64,000 nt of DNA from Thermoflavifilum sp. GTDB taxonomy: Bacteria > Bacteroidota > Bacteroidia > Chitinophagales > Chitinophagaceae. The translations under genes were made by a program, and so were the position numbers. Of the stretch, positions 44,641-54,031 are shown one piece after another. Location of the stretch: the NCBI RefSeq assembly GCF_014961315.1, contig NZ_CP063141.1, forward strand, positions 1,426,001-1,490,000. Reading direction: 5' to 3'. Numbering within the stretch: the first letter of the stretch is position 1; each line of letters opens with the position of its first letter. Below the pieces are notes generated by a model. That model had not been told where the DNA came from and ran no database searches. It saw nothing but the letters and a program-made list of their open reading frames with translations.

Positions 44641-47359
44641 ACATGTGGTATTGATCTTATGCGTGTTCTGGGGGCATCATCTGCTGGCACAGCAGCTATC
44701 GGCCCCTTCTCCTGCATCGACGGATACGACAGAGATTCCTGTGTTGCCTTCCAATCCTAAATCTTATCGAATAGCAGGTATCACCGTTTCGGGCGCCCGT
44801 TACCTGGACCCGCAGCTGTTGGTTTCTGTATCAGGCATTTCCGTGGGCGACCGCATCATTCTGCCGGGCGATGGACTGGCCAAAGTCATCCAGAATCTCT
44901 GGAAACAACACCTGTTTTCCAATATCCAGATTTATGTAACAAAAATTGATGGCGATAATATTTACCTCGATATTCATGTTACCGAAAGACCGAGGCTGGC
45001 GAATTTTTATTTCCGGGGCGTGAGCAAAACCGAAGCCGATGAATTGAAAACCAAAACTGACCTGCACCAGGGCTCGGTGGTTACCGAAAGTATGAAAATC
45101 AACGCGGAGGTGGCTATCCGCAAATATTTTCAGGACAAAGGATATCGTAATGTGAGTATGCAGATCAGTGAACGTCCCGATACTTCCGTGATGCTCAACG
45201 CCGTGGATTTAATTTTCAATATTCATAAAGGTAAGAAAGTAAAAATCAGTGAGATCTTCTTTGCAGGTAATGATCATGTGCCAGATGCACGGCTGAAAGC
45301 CGAAATGAAGAATACCAAAGAAGGCATGCGCCTTACCCTGCATCCGGCGAGAGATGTAAATGTATATGGAGGCGAGTCATATTCACTGGCCGATTACCTG
45401 CATCAATGGGGATTTTTATATCCTTCAAAAACCCTTCGTTTACTGGAACCTTATTTTCGGTTTAAACTCTTCAACTCGGCTAAATTTAATCAGAGCAAGT
45501 ATGATGAAGATAAAGCCAAAATCATTGAATACTATAATTCACTCGGTTATCGCGATGCAACCATTGTAGACGATACCATTTATCAGGCGCCCAATGGCAA
45601 TATTGATATCGCCATTAAAATAAACGAAGGCAGGAAATATTATTTTGGTAATATCACCTGGAGCGGCAACACCAAGTATCCCGATACTTTGCTAAATGCT
45701 ATTCTTCGCATTCATAAAGGAGATCCGTATAATTTAGATTTGTTTAATAAACGACTCGGCATCACGCCCACACAGCAAGGAGATGACATCAGCAGTTTGT
45801 ATTTAAATGATGGTTATTTGTTTTTCCGCGTTACGCCGGTTGAAACACGTGTGTATCATGATACCATCGACTATGATATTCGTATCACCGAAGGGCCGCA
45901 GGCAACGATCAATAAAGTAACCATTTCCGGTAACGATCGCACCAATGAACATGTGATTAGAAGAGAATTGCGCACGATTCCAGGAGAAAAATTCAGTCGG
46001 GCCGATCTCATTCGTTCCCAGCGCGATGTAGCCCAGCTGGGCATGTTCGACCCTCAAAAAGTGTCGGTAAACCCGCAGCCCAATCCCGACAATGGAACCG
46101 TAGATATTGGCTGGTCGGTAGTAGAAAAACCTTCTGACCAGCTCGAGCTCTCCGCCGGATGGGGTGGATATATCGGCCTGACCGGTACGCTGGGATTATC
46201 GTTTAATAATTTTTCCTTGCGCAACATCACCAATCCCAGGGCGTGGACTCCACTGCCGAGTGGCGATGGGCAAAAACTTTCACTTCGTTATCAATCCAAC
46301 GGTAAATTTTATCATTCATATAGTTTCTCCTTCACCGAACCCTGGCTGGGCGGGAAGAAACCGAACAATTTCACGGTGAGTTTATACAATTCATTTATCG
46401 CCAGCGGAGTATATAATCCTTACACGGGATTCTTTGGTGGATCGGCCGATAGCAGCTTTTTGCGGTCAACTGGATTTACGGTGGCACTGGGTAAACGTCT
46501 GACCTGGCCGGATGATTATTTCACCCTCACCGGGGCCGTGAATTTTGTACGTTATACCTTAAAAAACTATCAATTCTTTTACGGGAATCCACTAAACAAT
46601 GGCGACATCAATGAGCTGAGCTTGAAACTCACGCTGGCTCGCTCTTCTGTAGATGCTCCCATTTATCCGCGCAGCGGTTCCAACATTGTGCTTTCCGGTG
46701 AATTTACGCCACCCTATTCGCTGTTCGAGTCGCAAAGCGTATATGAAGGCAAAACGCTGGCCCAAAAATTTAAATACATCGAATACCAGAAATATCGCTT
46801 CGATGCAGAGTGGTATGTACCTCTGGGAAGGCCCCATGGTACGGATCAAAAACAATTTGTATTGAAACTGGCCGCCAAATATGGATTTCTGGGTAAATAT
46901 TCTTCCCATGCCCTTCTGTCGCCTTTCGAGCGTTTTGAACTGGGCGGCGACGGGTTGAGCAATTATGCGATTTATGGAAAGGAAATTATTTCTCAGCGAG
47001 GATATGAGGTATATTATAGTTCCGATCCTAAGGACAATGCACAAACACAGCCCCTGAATTATCAGGGATTCACCATTTTCAATAAATACACGGTGGAATT
47101 GCGTTATCCCATAACCTTGAATCCCAGTTCAACCATTTTTGCATTATTGTTTTTCGATGCAGCCAATGGATACGAAAATTTCCAGAAGTATAACCCCTTC
47201 CTGTTAAGGCGTGATGCTGGAATTGGTATGCGTTTTTATCTGCCCATGTTTGGTTTGCTGGGATTTGATTACGGAATCGGATTCGATAGAATGCAGCCCG
47301 GGCAGGGTCTTCGCAATGCCACGAAGTTCAGCTTCATGTTAGGTTATGAACCGGAATAA
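44621..47359 (+). CDS. bamA: Outer-membrane protein assembly factor BamA
   Basis: 912 residues from the ATG at 44621. The signal peptide ends at HHLLAQQ. Five POTRA domains follow (about 50-480), for example YRIAGITVSGARYLDP and GPQATINKVTISGNDRTNEH. The barrel (about 500-912) ends with the RGYEV-type conserved loop region (SQRGYEVYYSS) and a terminal strand closing FSFMLGYEPE. BamA inserts outer-membrane barrels. The start inside uppS is chosen because the signal peptide begins at MKRCFRRHV. It is followed by two Skp-like chaperone genes. Confidence 0.96.
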   Translation: MKRCFRRHVVLILCVFWGHHLLAQQLSAPSPASTDTTEIPVLPSNPKSYRIAGITVSGARYLDPQLLVSVSGISVGDRIILPGDGLAKVIQNLWKQHLFSNIQIYVTKIDGDNIYLDIHVTERPRLANFYFRGVSKTEADELKTKTDLHQGSVVTESMKINAEVAIRKYFQDKGYRNVSMQISERPDTSVMLNAVDLIFNIHKGKKVKISEIFFAGNDHVPDARLKAEMKNTKEGMRLTLHPARDVNVYGGESYSLADYLHQWGFLYPSKTLRLLEPYFRFKLFNSAKFNQSKYDEDKAKIIEYYNSLGYRDATIVDDTIYQAPNGNIDIAIKINEGRKYYFGNITWSGNTKYPDTLLNAILRIHKGDPYNLDLFNKRLGITPTQQGDDISSLYLNDGYLFFRVTPVETRVYHDTIDYDIRITEGPQATINKVTISGNDRTNEHVIRRELRTIPGEKFSRADLIRSQRDVAQLGMFDPQKVSVNPQPNPDNGTVDIGWSVVEKPSDQLELSAGWGGYIGLTGTLGLSFNNFSLRNITNPRAWTPLPSGDGQKLSLRYQSNGKFYHSYSFSFTEPWLGGKKPNNFTVSLYNSFIASGVYNPYTGFFGGSADSSFLRSTGFTVALGKRLTWPDDYFTLTGAVNFVRYTLKNYQFFYGNPLNNGDINELSLKLTLARSSVDAPIYPRSGSNIVLSGEFTPPYSLFESQSVYEGKTLAQKFKYIEYQKYRFDAEWYVPLGRPHGTDQKQFVLKLAAKYGFLGKYSSHALLSPFERFELGGDGLSNYAIYGKEIISQRGYEVYYSSDPKDNAQTQPLNYQGFTIFNKYTVELRYPITLNPSSTIFALLFFDAANGYENFQKYNPFLLRRDAGIGMRFYLPMFGLLGFDYGIGFDRMQPGQGLRNATKFSFMLGYEPE

Positions 47360-47464
47360 TAGCATATTTAACAGTTTGTTTCAGATGTTTTTTGCAATTT
47401 AACGAGCTGATCAACACAAAAATTGAAAAACACCATTAAAGTTTCAAGTCTAAATGCATGGATC

Positions 47465-47983
47465 ATGTATAAAAAAACGATAATCATTCTGGTAGGATTT
47501 GTGCTGGCTGGTGTGAACGCCTTTGCGCAGCGTTATTGTGTGATTGATAGCAAATACATTCTTGAACATATACCGGCTTATCAGCAAGCCCAGCAACAGC
47601 TTGACAGTGTATCTAAAGCGTGGCAGCAGGAAATTGATGCGCAGTATCAACAACTGGATGAAATGTATCGTTCCTATCAGGCCGAAAAAGTGATATTGAA
47701 TGAAGATCTGAGAAAGAAACGTGAAGATGAAATTGTAGCGAAAGAAAAAGCCGTGAGAGACCTGCAGAATCAACGTTTCGGCTATCAGGGTGATTTGTTT
47801 AAACTCCGGCAAAAATTGGTACAGCCCATTCAAGACGAAGTATATCAGGCCGTTCAAAAATTAGCTGCACAACGTTCCTATGATTTTGTACTGGATAAAG
47901 CCGGCGGTATCACGGTTTTTTACGCGGATCCACGGCTTGATAAAAGTGATGATGTTTTAAATTTATTGGGAATTCAAAAATGA
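47465..47983 (+). CDS. OmpH/Skp-family periplasmic chaperone, first copy
   Basis: 172 residues from the ATG at 47465. The signal peptide ends NAFAQ. The mature part starts RYCVIDSKYILEHIPAY, then a long coiled coil (about 40-120, Gln/Lys/Glu-rich), and ends with AQRSYDFVLDKAGGITVFY, the family closing strand. Skp holds unfolded outer-membrane proteins for BamA. It lies 105 bases after bamA and is paired with a second copy. Confidence 0.9.
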   Translation: MYKKTIIILVGFVLAGVNAFAQRYCVIDSKYILEHIPAYQQAQQQLDSVSKAWQQEIDAQYQQLDEMYRSYQAEKVILNEDLRKKREDEIVAKEKAVRDLQNQRFGYQGDLFKLRQKLVQPIQDEVYQAVQKLAAQRSYDFVLDKAGGITVFYADPRLDKSDDVLNLLGIQK

Positions 47984-48043
47984 ATTATTTTCGCTGCTTC
48001 GTAAAAATGTCAACAGGAATTATTCAATAAAAAACAATCAGTC

Positions 48044-48553
48044 ATGAAGAAAGCTTTAATGTTCTGTTTCTTGCTGGGTGCCATGGTGTGCACACGCCGT
48101 GTGGAGGCACAGGTTAAAATTGGCTACATTGACATGCAGGAACTGATTCAGTCCATGCCCGAGACCAAAAATGCAGATTCGGCGCTACAAAAATTCGCCA
48201 ATCAGCTGCAACAACAGATTCAATCTGCGCAGCAGGAATATCAGAACAAATTGATAGCCTATCAACAGCAGGCCGATACGCTTTCCGATGCCATCAAAGA
48301 AATCAGAACCCGTGAGCTGAGCAACATGCAGAAAAACTTGCAAGATCTTTCGCAGGCTGCACAGGATAGCTATCAACAAAAGAATCAGCAACTGCTGCAA
48401 CCCATCATTGAAAAAGCCCAGAAGGCGGTGCAGGAAGTAGCCAGAGAAAAAGGATACACGTATGTATTCAACAAGCAACAGGACATCCTGATTGTGGCTC
48501 CTGCTGCGGATGATTTATTGCCTGCCGTGAAAGCCAAACTGGGTATCAAGTAA
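48044..48553 (+). CDS. OmpH/Skp-family periplasmic chaperone, second copy
   Basis: 169 residues with a signal peptide ending VEAQ. The mature part starts KIGYIDMQELIQSMPE, then a Gln-rich coiled coil (about 45-125), ending EKGYTYVFNKQQDILIVAP. It follows the first copy by 60 bases; the two are about as similar as ordinary paralogues. A rho-independent terminator ends the block at 48581. Confidence 0.92.
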   Translation: MKKALMFCFLLGAMVCTRRVEAQVKIGYIDMQELIQSMPETKNADSALQKFANQLQQQIQSAQQEYQNKLIAYQQQADTLSDAIKEIRTRELSNMQKNLQDLSQAAQDSYQQKNQQLLQPIIEKAQKAVQEVAREKGYTYVFNKQQDILIVAPAADDLLPAVKAKLGIK

Positions 48554-48580
48554 TAGCGAAAATATCCTCAATAGGCAACA

Positions 48581-48617
48581 GCTAAGAATCAAGCAGGTTC
48601 TTAGCTTTTTTATTTTT
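48581..48617 (+). terminator. Rho-independent terminator after the second Skp gene
   Basis: Eight-base stem GCTAAGAA (48581-48588) with TTCTTAGC (48598-48605), nine-base loop, then a T-rich tail to 48617. Confidence 0.72.
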
Positions 48618-48618
48618 G
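48611..48618 (+). promoter_or_regulatory. Possible -7 box TATTTTTG of murI
   Basis: TAnnTTTG match ten bases before the murI ATG, but within the T-tail of the preceding terminator, so it may be coincidence. Confidence 0.25.
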
Positions 48619-48628
48619 ATATGCGTCA

Positions 48629-49462
48629 ATGGATCATCTGCAACCCATAGGGATTTTTGATTCCGGTTATGGTGGACTGACGGTAATGCGAGAAATCGTG
48701 CAGCTATTGCCTGAATATGATTACCTGTATCTGGGTGATAATGCCCGTACGCCTTATGGCAATCGTTCTTTTGAAACGGTATTTCATTACACCTGGCAGT
48801 GCGTGCAATATCTGTTTTCCTGCAATTGTCATCTGGTGATTTTAGCCTGTAATACGGCATCGGCTAAGGCCCTGCGTACCATTCAGCAGCGCTATTTACC
48901 CGTGTCATTCCCTGAAAGGCGGGTGCTTGGTGTCATTCGTCCTACCACGGAAAAGGCGCGCGAATTTACGCTTACAGGCGCATTGGGAATTCTGGCCACG
49001 CAGGGCACGGTGCAATCGGGCTCGTATGTGATGGAAATCAAGAAATTCTTTCCCGATGTGCGTGTCTATCAACAGGCCTGTCCGATGTGGGTGCCCTTGG
49101 TTGAAAACAACGAACATCTCGGTCCCGGTGCCGATTATTTTGTGGAGAAATATATCCAGCAATTGTTTCAGCAGGCGGCCGATATTGATGCCCTGTTGCT
49201 GGCCTGCACGCATTATCCGTTGTTGCTGCCTAAAATCAGCAAATATGTTCCGCCTCATGTGCGGCTTATATCCCAGGGGCCGCTGGTAGCCACGAGTTTG
49301 AAAGATTACCTCCGTCGTCATCCGGAGATTGATCAATGCTGTTCAAAAACAGGCAGGAGAGATTTTCTCACCACGGATTCGGCCGAATGGTTTGCCCGGC
49401 AGGCTACGGTGTTTTATGGCGAAAAGGTAGAGGCGCAGCAAATCAGGCTGGATGCAGTGTGA
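48629..49462 (+). CDS. murI: Glutamate racemase
   Basis: 277-residue enzyme supplying D-glutamate for peptidoglycan. The substrate-binding start is IGIFDSGYGGLTVMREI. The two catalytic Cys lie in LACNTASAKAL (about 75) and LLACTHYPLLLP (about 192). The ATG at 48629 gives MDHLQPIGIFDSG, as expected. It ends the envelope block, before the rpmH group. Confidence 0.95.
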   Translation: MDHLQPIGIFDSGYGGLTVMREIVQLLPEYDYLYLGDNARTPYGNRSFETVFHYTWQCVQYLFSCNCHLVILACNTASAKALRTIQQRYLPVSFPERRVLGVIRPTTEKAREFTLTGALGILATQGTVQSGSYVMEIKKFFPDVRVYQQACPMWVPLVENNEHLGPGADYFVEKYIQQLFQQAADIDALLLACTHYPLLLPKISKYVPPHVRLISQGPLVATSLKDYLRRHPEIDQCCSKTGRRDFLTTDSAEWFARQATVFYGEKVEAQQIRLDAV

Positions 49463-49541
49463 AACTCAACCTGGATGGACCTACATGCCCCATTCTTCTA
49501 ACGCAAACAGCAGATGAATTTTTTAAAAAAACTTTTTTGCC

Positions 49542-49549
49542 TACCTTTG
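49542..49549 (+). promoter_or_regulatory. Putative -7 box TACCTTTG of rpmH-rnpA-yidD
   Basis: TAnnTTTG match 22 bases before the rpmH ATG, downstream of an A/T-rich tract (49516-49538). Confidence 0.5.
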
Positions 49550-49571
49550 CCATCCATTTGAATGGATTTGT

Positions 49572-49733
49572 ATGAAACGGACTTATCAACCGCATCGCCG
49601 CAGAAGAAAAAGCACACACGGATTTCGCCGCCGCATGCGTACGGCCAATGGTCGAAAGGTGCTGGCCCGTCGTCGTGCAAAGGGTCGCCACAAGCTCACC
49701 GTTTCTGATGAAAGGAACGATCGGCTCAAATAA
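49572..49733 (+). CDS. rpmH: 50S ribosomal protein L34
   Basis: 53 residues, of the usual length or slightly longer. The start is [20 protein letters not shown], then [21 protein letters not shown], a very basic protein of the large ribosomal subunit. It is short, but the family sequence is unmistakable. It leads the rpmH-rnpA-yidD cluster. Confidence 0.97.
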   Translation: MKRTYQPHRRRRKSTHGFRRRMRTANGRKVLARRRAKGRHKLTVSDERNDRLK

Positions 49734-49747
49734 GTATTGAATGCCGT

Positions 49748-50146
49748 TTGCCTATCCGATATACATTCAAAAAAGCAGAGCGACTCAAAAAGCGTAAATG
49801 TATCGAACAATTATTTGCGCAGGGGCGGAGTGTATTCATCCCGCCGTTTAAAATTTTTTACACATTTTTCTCTTTATCCGATCAGCAACCCCGGTATCCC
49901 GCATGGGTAGCTTTCAGTGTGCCAGCACGATATTTTCGCAAAGCCACGCAACGCAATCGCATCAAGAGGCTTATGCGCGAAGCTTACAGGCTGGAAAAGT
50001 ATCGACTTTATGATTATTTACTTCGTCAGCATAAATGTCTGCACTGGATGATGATATATCAGGGCAGAGAAATGCCTAAATTTGAAGATGTGCAACAGAA
50101 AATGCGTCTCATCATCGAACGCATGATCGAAATGGATGAAGGCTGA
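49748..50146 (+). CDS. rnpA: Ribonuclease P protein component
   Basis: 132-residue basic protein that helps the RNase P RNA process tRNA 5' ends. Family signs are [19 protein letters not shown] near the N-terminus and the RNR motif [18 protein letters not shown] (about 63-80). The start appears to be TTG at 49748; the ATG at 49741 is out of frame. It lies 14 bases after rpmH. Confidence 0.92.
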   Translation: MPIRYTFKKAERLKKRKCIEQLFAQGRSVFIPPFKIFYTFFSLSDQQPRYPAWVAFSVPARYFRKATQRNRIKRLMREAYRLEKYRLYDYLLRQHKCLHWMMIYQGREMPKFEDVQQKMRLIIERMIEMDEG

Positions 50147-50150
50147 ATTC

Positions 50151-50390
50151 ATGCGTCTGCTGAATCATATCAATCGTTTGCTGGCCTGGCCGTTACTGGT
50201 ACTCATTCGCATCTATCAGCTGTTGCTTTCTCCCTGGCTGGGCAACCGGTGTCGTTTCACGCCCACCTGCTCGGTATATGCCCGTGAAGCTCTGCAGAAA
50301 TATGGTTTTTTCAAAGGCGTTTATCTGGCAGTCAGAAGGCTTTTGCGTTGCCATCCCTTCGGCGGCAGCGGCTACGATCCGGTACCCTGA
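50151..50390 (+). CDS. yidD: Membrane protein insertion efficiency factor YidD
   Basis: 79 residues from ATG 50151; the in-frame ATG at 50136 would add five residues and overlap rnpA. The family pattern is complete: [18 protein letters not shown] with three Cys ([26 protein letters not shown]). It aids YidC-dependent membrane insertion. A GAAGG ribosome-binding site lies eight bases before 50151. yidC is not in the window. Confidence 0.94.
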   Translation: MRLLNHINRLLAWPLLVLIRIYQLLLSPWLGNRCRFTPTCSVYAREALQKYGFFKGVYLAVRRLLRCHPFGGSGYDPVP

Positions 50391-50392
50391 GG

Positions 50393-50956
50393 TTATTTTG
50401 ATTTTAAATCGGTATTCAGGATTTTCTGCCTGTATCTGCGGGTGGAGTTTTGCTGGCCAAAGCGATAATTCAGTCCGATTTTCCAGGAGGTAAACCGGAA
50501 ATCGGAAACGGTGTGTTCTTGAAAATCTGCTCCCTGCAGGGTGGTTGTATATCTTCCGGTAAATCTGTTGCCCAGATTTTCTACCAGGGTAAATACCCGC
50601 AATTTTCCATGAAAGCATGCCCTGGATAGTTGCAGGCTGTTGTAACGAAATGGCTGGCCGTAGCCTTGCAGCAACAGGGGCTTGAAGTGGATATTCAGGT
50701 CTCCGTTAAAGCATTTCATTTTTAATGTTGTTTTCTTTTCATCAGATAAATAAAGCAATAGCTGTAGTTTGGGAAATGATTCCATAATTAAAAGTCACTG
50801 CATGGATGGCACTAAACTGATATGGGGTAGTGTGAACATATCGTCTTTGGATATTGGGTATGATTCTGCAAAATTTTTATTGAACAAAAGTAAACGGAAC
50901 GTGTAAACTGTAAAAAGTACCTCTGTAGATTTATTGAGTGTAAGGAAAATCCATGC
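50393..50956 (-). pseudogene. Decayed outer-membrane beta-barrel (TonB-receptor-like) remnant
   Basis: A 130-residue reading frame (50785 down to 50393) looks like the last strands of a Bacteroidota outer-membrane barrel: QGYGQPFRYNSLQLSRACF, KLRVFTLVENLGNRFTGRYT and the closing SWKIGLNYRFGQ. It has no signal peptide or plug. The same frame continues upstream past an in-frame TGA (50795-50797) for about 50 more codons with SYPISKDDMFTLPHISLVP, also barrel-like, until another stop at 50957. It is therefore a broken fragment of a larger gene, with the rest deleted. The short frame alone could still be expressed, but this is unlikely. Confidence 0.5.
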
Positions 50957-51040
50957 TTAAAATGAAAATCAAACTTAATAAATCATACCTGTTTCCATCG
51001 ATTGTAAGGTTGGATTAGGTCATCCTGATGTCAGCAACCT

Positions 51041-51052
51041 ATTTTGCAAAAT
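51041..51052. promoter_or_regulatory. Palindrome ATTTTGCAAAAT upstream of nuo
   Basis: Perfect 12-base palindrome centred about 40 bases before the nuo -7 box, where an activator or repressor could bind. No regulator is known for it. The rest of 50957-51158 shows no gene. Confidence 0.25.
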
Positions 51053-51085
51053 GTTGTTTTCATTTTTTCGTCTGCTGATTTTGTG

Positions 51086-51093
51086 TAGTTTTG
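51086..51093 (+). promoter_or_regulatory. Putative -7 box TAGTTTTG of the nuo operon
   Basis: TAnnTTTG match 65 bases before the nuoA ATG at 51159. It is the only good box in the gap. Confidence 0.42.
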
Positions 51094-51158
51094 TCCCGTC
51101 TTTTCAAGATCAGAGGCTGCAAGTTCTAACCGGAACTTACCTCTTAATCTTTAATCGT

Positions 51159-51593
51159 ATGACCAGTCAATTACCTCACGATGCGCACCTCTGGCCTTTG
51201 CTCCTGTATGCAGCACTTGTGGTGCTGATGGCCTCGGGCATGTTGTTGATCTCGCATTTTCTGGGTCAACGTCATGAAGAACCTGCTACGGATGAGATCT
51301 ATGAGTCGGGAATCCCGGTTACCGGATCGGCCCGTTTACTTTTCCCCATTCATTTTTACATCGTGGCCATGTTTTTTGTGATTTTCGATCTGGAGGCGGT
51401 GTTTGTAGTGTCGTGGGCTATATCGTTGCGACAGGTGGGATGGGCAGGCTACGTGGGCGTATTGATTTTTATCCTGATACTGGTTGCTGTATTGATTTAT
51501 GAATGGCGGATCGGAGCCCTGGATTTCGGTCCCAACAGCAAAAAGATTTTAAAAGCCTATTACCGACGTTTACAGAAAAAAGCAAGAGCATGA
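51159..51593 (+). CDS. nuoA: NADH-quinone oxidoreductase subunit A
   Basis: 144 residues from ATG 51159. Three membrane helices (about 13-35, 65-90 and 95-118). Motifs are [20 protein letters not shown] and [14 protein letters not shown], with the conserved acidic residue. It is a membrane-arm subunit next to the quinone site. A longer frame from 51051 would include the promoter region. Its stop overlaps the nuoB start by four bases. Confidence 0.95.
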   Translation: MTSQLPHDAHLWPLLLYAALVVLMASGMLLISHFLGQRHEEPATDEIYESGIPVTGSARLLFPIHFYIVAMFFVIFDLEAVFVVSWAISLRQVGWAGYVGVLIFILILVAVLIYEWRIGALDFGPNSKKILKAYYRRLQKKARA

Positions 51594-52219
51594 ACTGGTG
51601 GACCGCAAAAGTGAACAACCCTTCGTCGGGCAGTTCCCTCTTAGATGAGGCAGTGAAGCGTACGGTGGTGTTGACGCGCCTGGATGATTTGATCAACTGG
51701 GGTCGGAAAAACTCCATCTGGCCGTTCAATTTCGGGCTTTCATGCTGCTATGTGGAGATGGCGACCAGCATCACCAGTCGGTACGACGTGGCGCGTTTCG
51801 GTGCAGAGGTAATCCGTGGTACGCCCCGCGAGGCCGATTTGATTATCATTGCCGGCACGGTGTTCATGAAGATGGCGCCCATCATTCAGCGGCTCTATGA
51901 GCAAATGATGGAACCGCGCTGGGTGATTTCCATGGGCTCCTGTGCCAACTCGGGCGGCATGTACGATATCTATAGCGTGGTACAGGGCGTGGATAAGTTT
52001 TTGCCGGTGGATGTGTATGTGCCGGGTTGTCCACCCCGACCGGATGCTTTCCTGGAAGGCATAACCTTACTGCGCGAACGTGTGGGAAAAGAAAAGCGGC
52101 CACTGAGCTGGGTGATTGGTCCGCAGGGCGTCATCAAGCCCGACAAGCCTTCGATGCGCGATCAGAAAATGGAGATGCGTCGTCAGATGACCGAGATTCG
52201 GCCGCCCGATGAAGTGTGA
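51590..52219 (+). CDS. nuoB: NADH-quinone oxidoreductase subunit B
   Basis: 209 residues. Holds the last Fe-S cluster (N2) before quinone, with the tandem Cys in LSCCYVEM, Cys in [13 protein letters not shown] and in [14 protein letters not shown]. The ATG overlaps the nuoA stop. The tail after about residue 165 is polar and slightly extended ([12 protein letters not shown]). Confidence 0.97.
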   Translation: MNWWTAKVNNPSSGSSLLDEAVKRTVVLTRLDDLINWGRKNSIWPFNFGLSCCYVEMATSITSRYDVARFGAEVIRGTPREADLIIIAGTVFMKMAPIIQRLYEQMMEPRWVISMGSCANSGGMYDIYSVVQGVDKFLPVDVYVPGCPPRPDAFLEGITLLRERVGKEKRPLSWVIGPQGVIKPDKPSMRDQKMEMRRQMTEIRPPDEV

Positions 52220-52274
52220 ATCATCATTGCATACAAAACATTTGAATCATTGATTTGTATTATACCCAGAGAAT

Positions 52275-54014
52275 ATGTCCGATATTCCGTCCATACTGGA
52301 GCAGCGGTTTGCTGATGCCATACTGGCGCAACAAGCCACCCGGGATGAGATTCCAACGTTATGGATCAAGCCTGCTTCTATTCGGGAAGTCTTGCAATAC
52401 CTGAAATACCAGATCGAGCAGCCTTATCGGATGCTGTATGATCTCACGGCGATAGATGAGCAAGCACGTACCCATCGGGAAGGGCAACCCGAAAGCCGTT
52501 TTACGGTGGTGTATGTGTTGTTTTCCTTTGAACGTAATGCTTTCCTGCGTCTGAAAATTCCCCTGACCGATGACCAACCCGTAGCCCCTTCGATTACGGG
52601 CATCTGGCCTTCGGCCAACTGGTATGAGCGGGAGGTGTACGATATGTTTGGCGTGCGGTTTGACGGTCATCCCGACCTGCGGCGCATCCTGATGCCCCGC
52701 ACCTGGCAGGGTCACCCGCTGCAGAAATGCCATCCGGCACGTGCCACCGAGATGGGACCCTTTCAACTTCCGCTGGAAAGGCAGCGTCGCGAAGAAGAAG
52801 CGCTGCAGTTTCGTCCGGAAGAATGGGGACTGGCCGAAGATGTGAACACGGAAAACTTCATGTTTCTCAACCTGGGCCCGCAGCATCCGGGTACCCACGG
52901 CGTCTTGCGCCTGGTGCTGGAACTGGACGGGGAAGAAATCGTGCGCATCATCCCCGACATCGGCTTTCACCATCGCGGAGCCGAAAAAATGGCTGAACGC
53001 CAGTCCTGGCATACCTATATTCCCTATACCGACCGGGTGGAATACCTGGGCGGGGTGATGAACAACTTCCCTTATGTGATGGCCGTGGAAAAGCTGGCCG
53101 GCATTGAGGTGCCCGACCGGGTAAAGGTCATCCGCATCATGATGAGCGAGTTGTTCCGGATATCCAGCCATCTGGTCTGGTATGGCACGTTTGCACAGGA
53201 CCTGGGTATGATGACGCCCGTCTTTCTCATGTTCAACGACCGTGAACGCATCTTCGATATTGTGGCGGCTATCTGCGGCGACCGCATGCATCCCAACTGG
53301 TTCCGCATCGGTGGCGTTGCCCAGGATCTGCCCAGAGGATGGGATAAGCTCATCAAAGATTTTCTGGATTATATGCCGCGCCGGCTGAAGGAATACGATA
53401 AAATGGTGATGCGCAACAGCCTGTTCAAACGCCGGACCATCGGCATTGGCATCTATGATACCGAGGAAGCTATTGAATGGGGGGTGACCGGCCCGGGATT
53501 GCGGGCAACCGGCTTCGAGTGGGATTTTCGTAAAAAACAACCTTATTCGGGTTACGACCAGTTGGAGTTTGATGTGCCGATCGGTAAAAACGGCGACTGC
53601 TACGATCGGGCCGTGGTGCGGGTGGAAGAAATCTGGCAGAGCCTGCGCATCATCAGGCAGTGCGTGGATAACATGCCCGCCGGACCATATAAATCCGATC
53701 ATCCGCTCACCACACCACCGCTCAAGGAATATACCATGCAGGATATCGAAACCCTGATCAACCATTTCCTCGGGGTGACCTGGGGGCCGGTCATACCACC
53801 CGGCGAAGCGATGGTGGGCGTGGAAGCCACCAAAGGACATAACAGCTATTATCTCATCAGCGATGGCAATACCACATCTTATCGGACGCGTATCCGCACG
53901 CCGTCGTTCGCCCATATTCAGTTTGTGCCTGTCATCAGCCGGGGATATACCATTCCCGACCTGCTGGCTATCCTGGGTAGTGTGGATTACGTGCTTTCGG
54001 ATGTGGACCGGTAA
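52275..54014 (+). CDS. nuoCD: NADH-quinone oxidoreductase subunit C/D fusion
   Basis: 579 residues. The NuoC part (about 1-165) has [20 protein letters not shown] and DLRRILMP. The NuoD part (about 190-579) has [32 protein letters not shown], and [18 protein letters not shown], and forms the quinone pocket with NuoB. The two are joined by a short linker; in other bacteria they are often separate genes. It follows nuoB by 55 bases. Confidence 0.97.
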   Translation: MSDIPSILEQRFADAILAQQATRDEIPTLWIKPASIREVLQYLKYQIEQPYRMLYDLTAIDEQARTHREGQPESRFTVVYVLFSFERNAFLRLKIPLTDDQPVAPSITGIWPSANWYEREVYDMFGVRFDGHPDLRRILMPRTWQGHPLQKCHPARATEMGPFQLPLERQRREEEALQFRPEEWGLAEDVNTENFMFLNLGPQHPGTHGVLRLVLELDGEEIVRIIPDIGFHHRGAEKMAERQSWHTYIPYTDRVEYLGGVMNNFPYVMAVEKLAGIEVPDRVKVIRIMMSELFRISSHLVWYGTFAQDLGMMTPVFLMFNDRERIFDIVAAICGDRMHPNWFRIGGVAQDLPRGWDKLIKDFLDYMPRRLKEYDKMVMRNSLFKRRTIGIGIYDTEEAIEWGVTGPGLRATGFEWDFRKKQPYSGYDQLEFDVPIGKNGDCYDRAVVRVEEIWQSLRIIRQCVDNMPAGPYKSDHPLTTPPLKEYTMQDIETLINHFLGVTWGPVIPPGEAMVGVEATKGHNSYYLISDGNTTSYRTRIRTPSFAHIQFVPVISRGYTIPDLLAILGSVDYVLSDVDR

Positions 54015-54031
54015 ACAAAAGACTTGCGTAC

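Noticed and set aside
49741-49743. ATG at 49741 as the rnpA start
   Set aside because: It is out of frame with RnpA; the in-frame start is the TTG at 49748.
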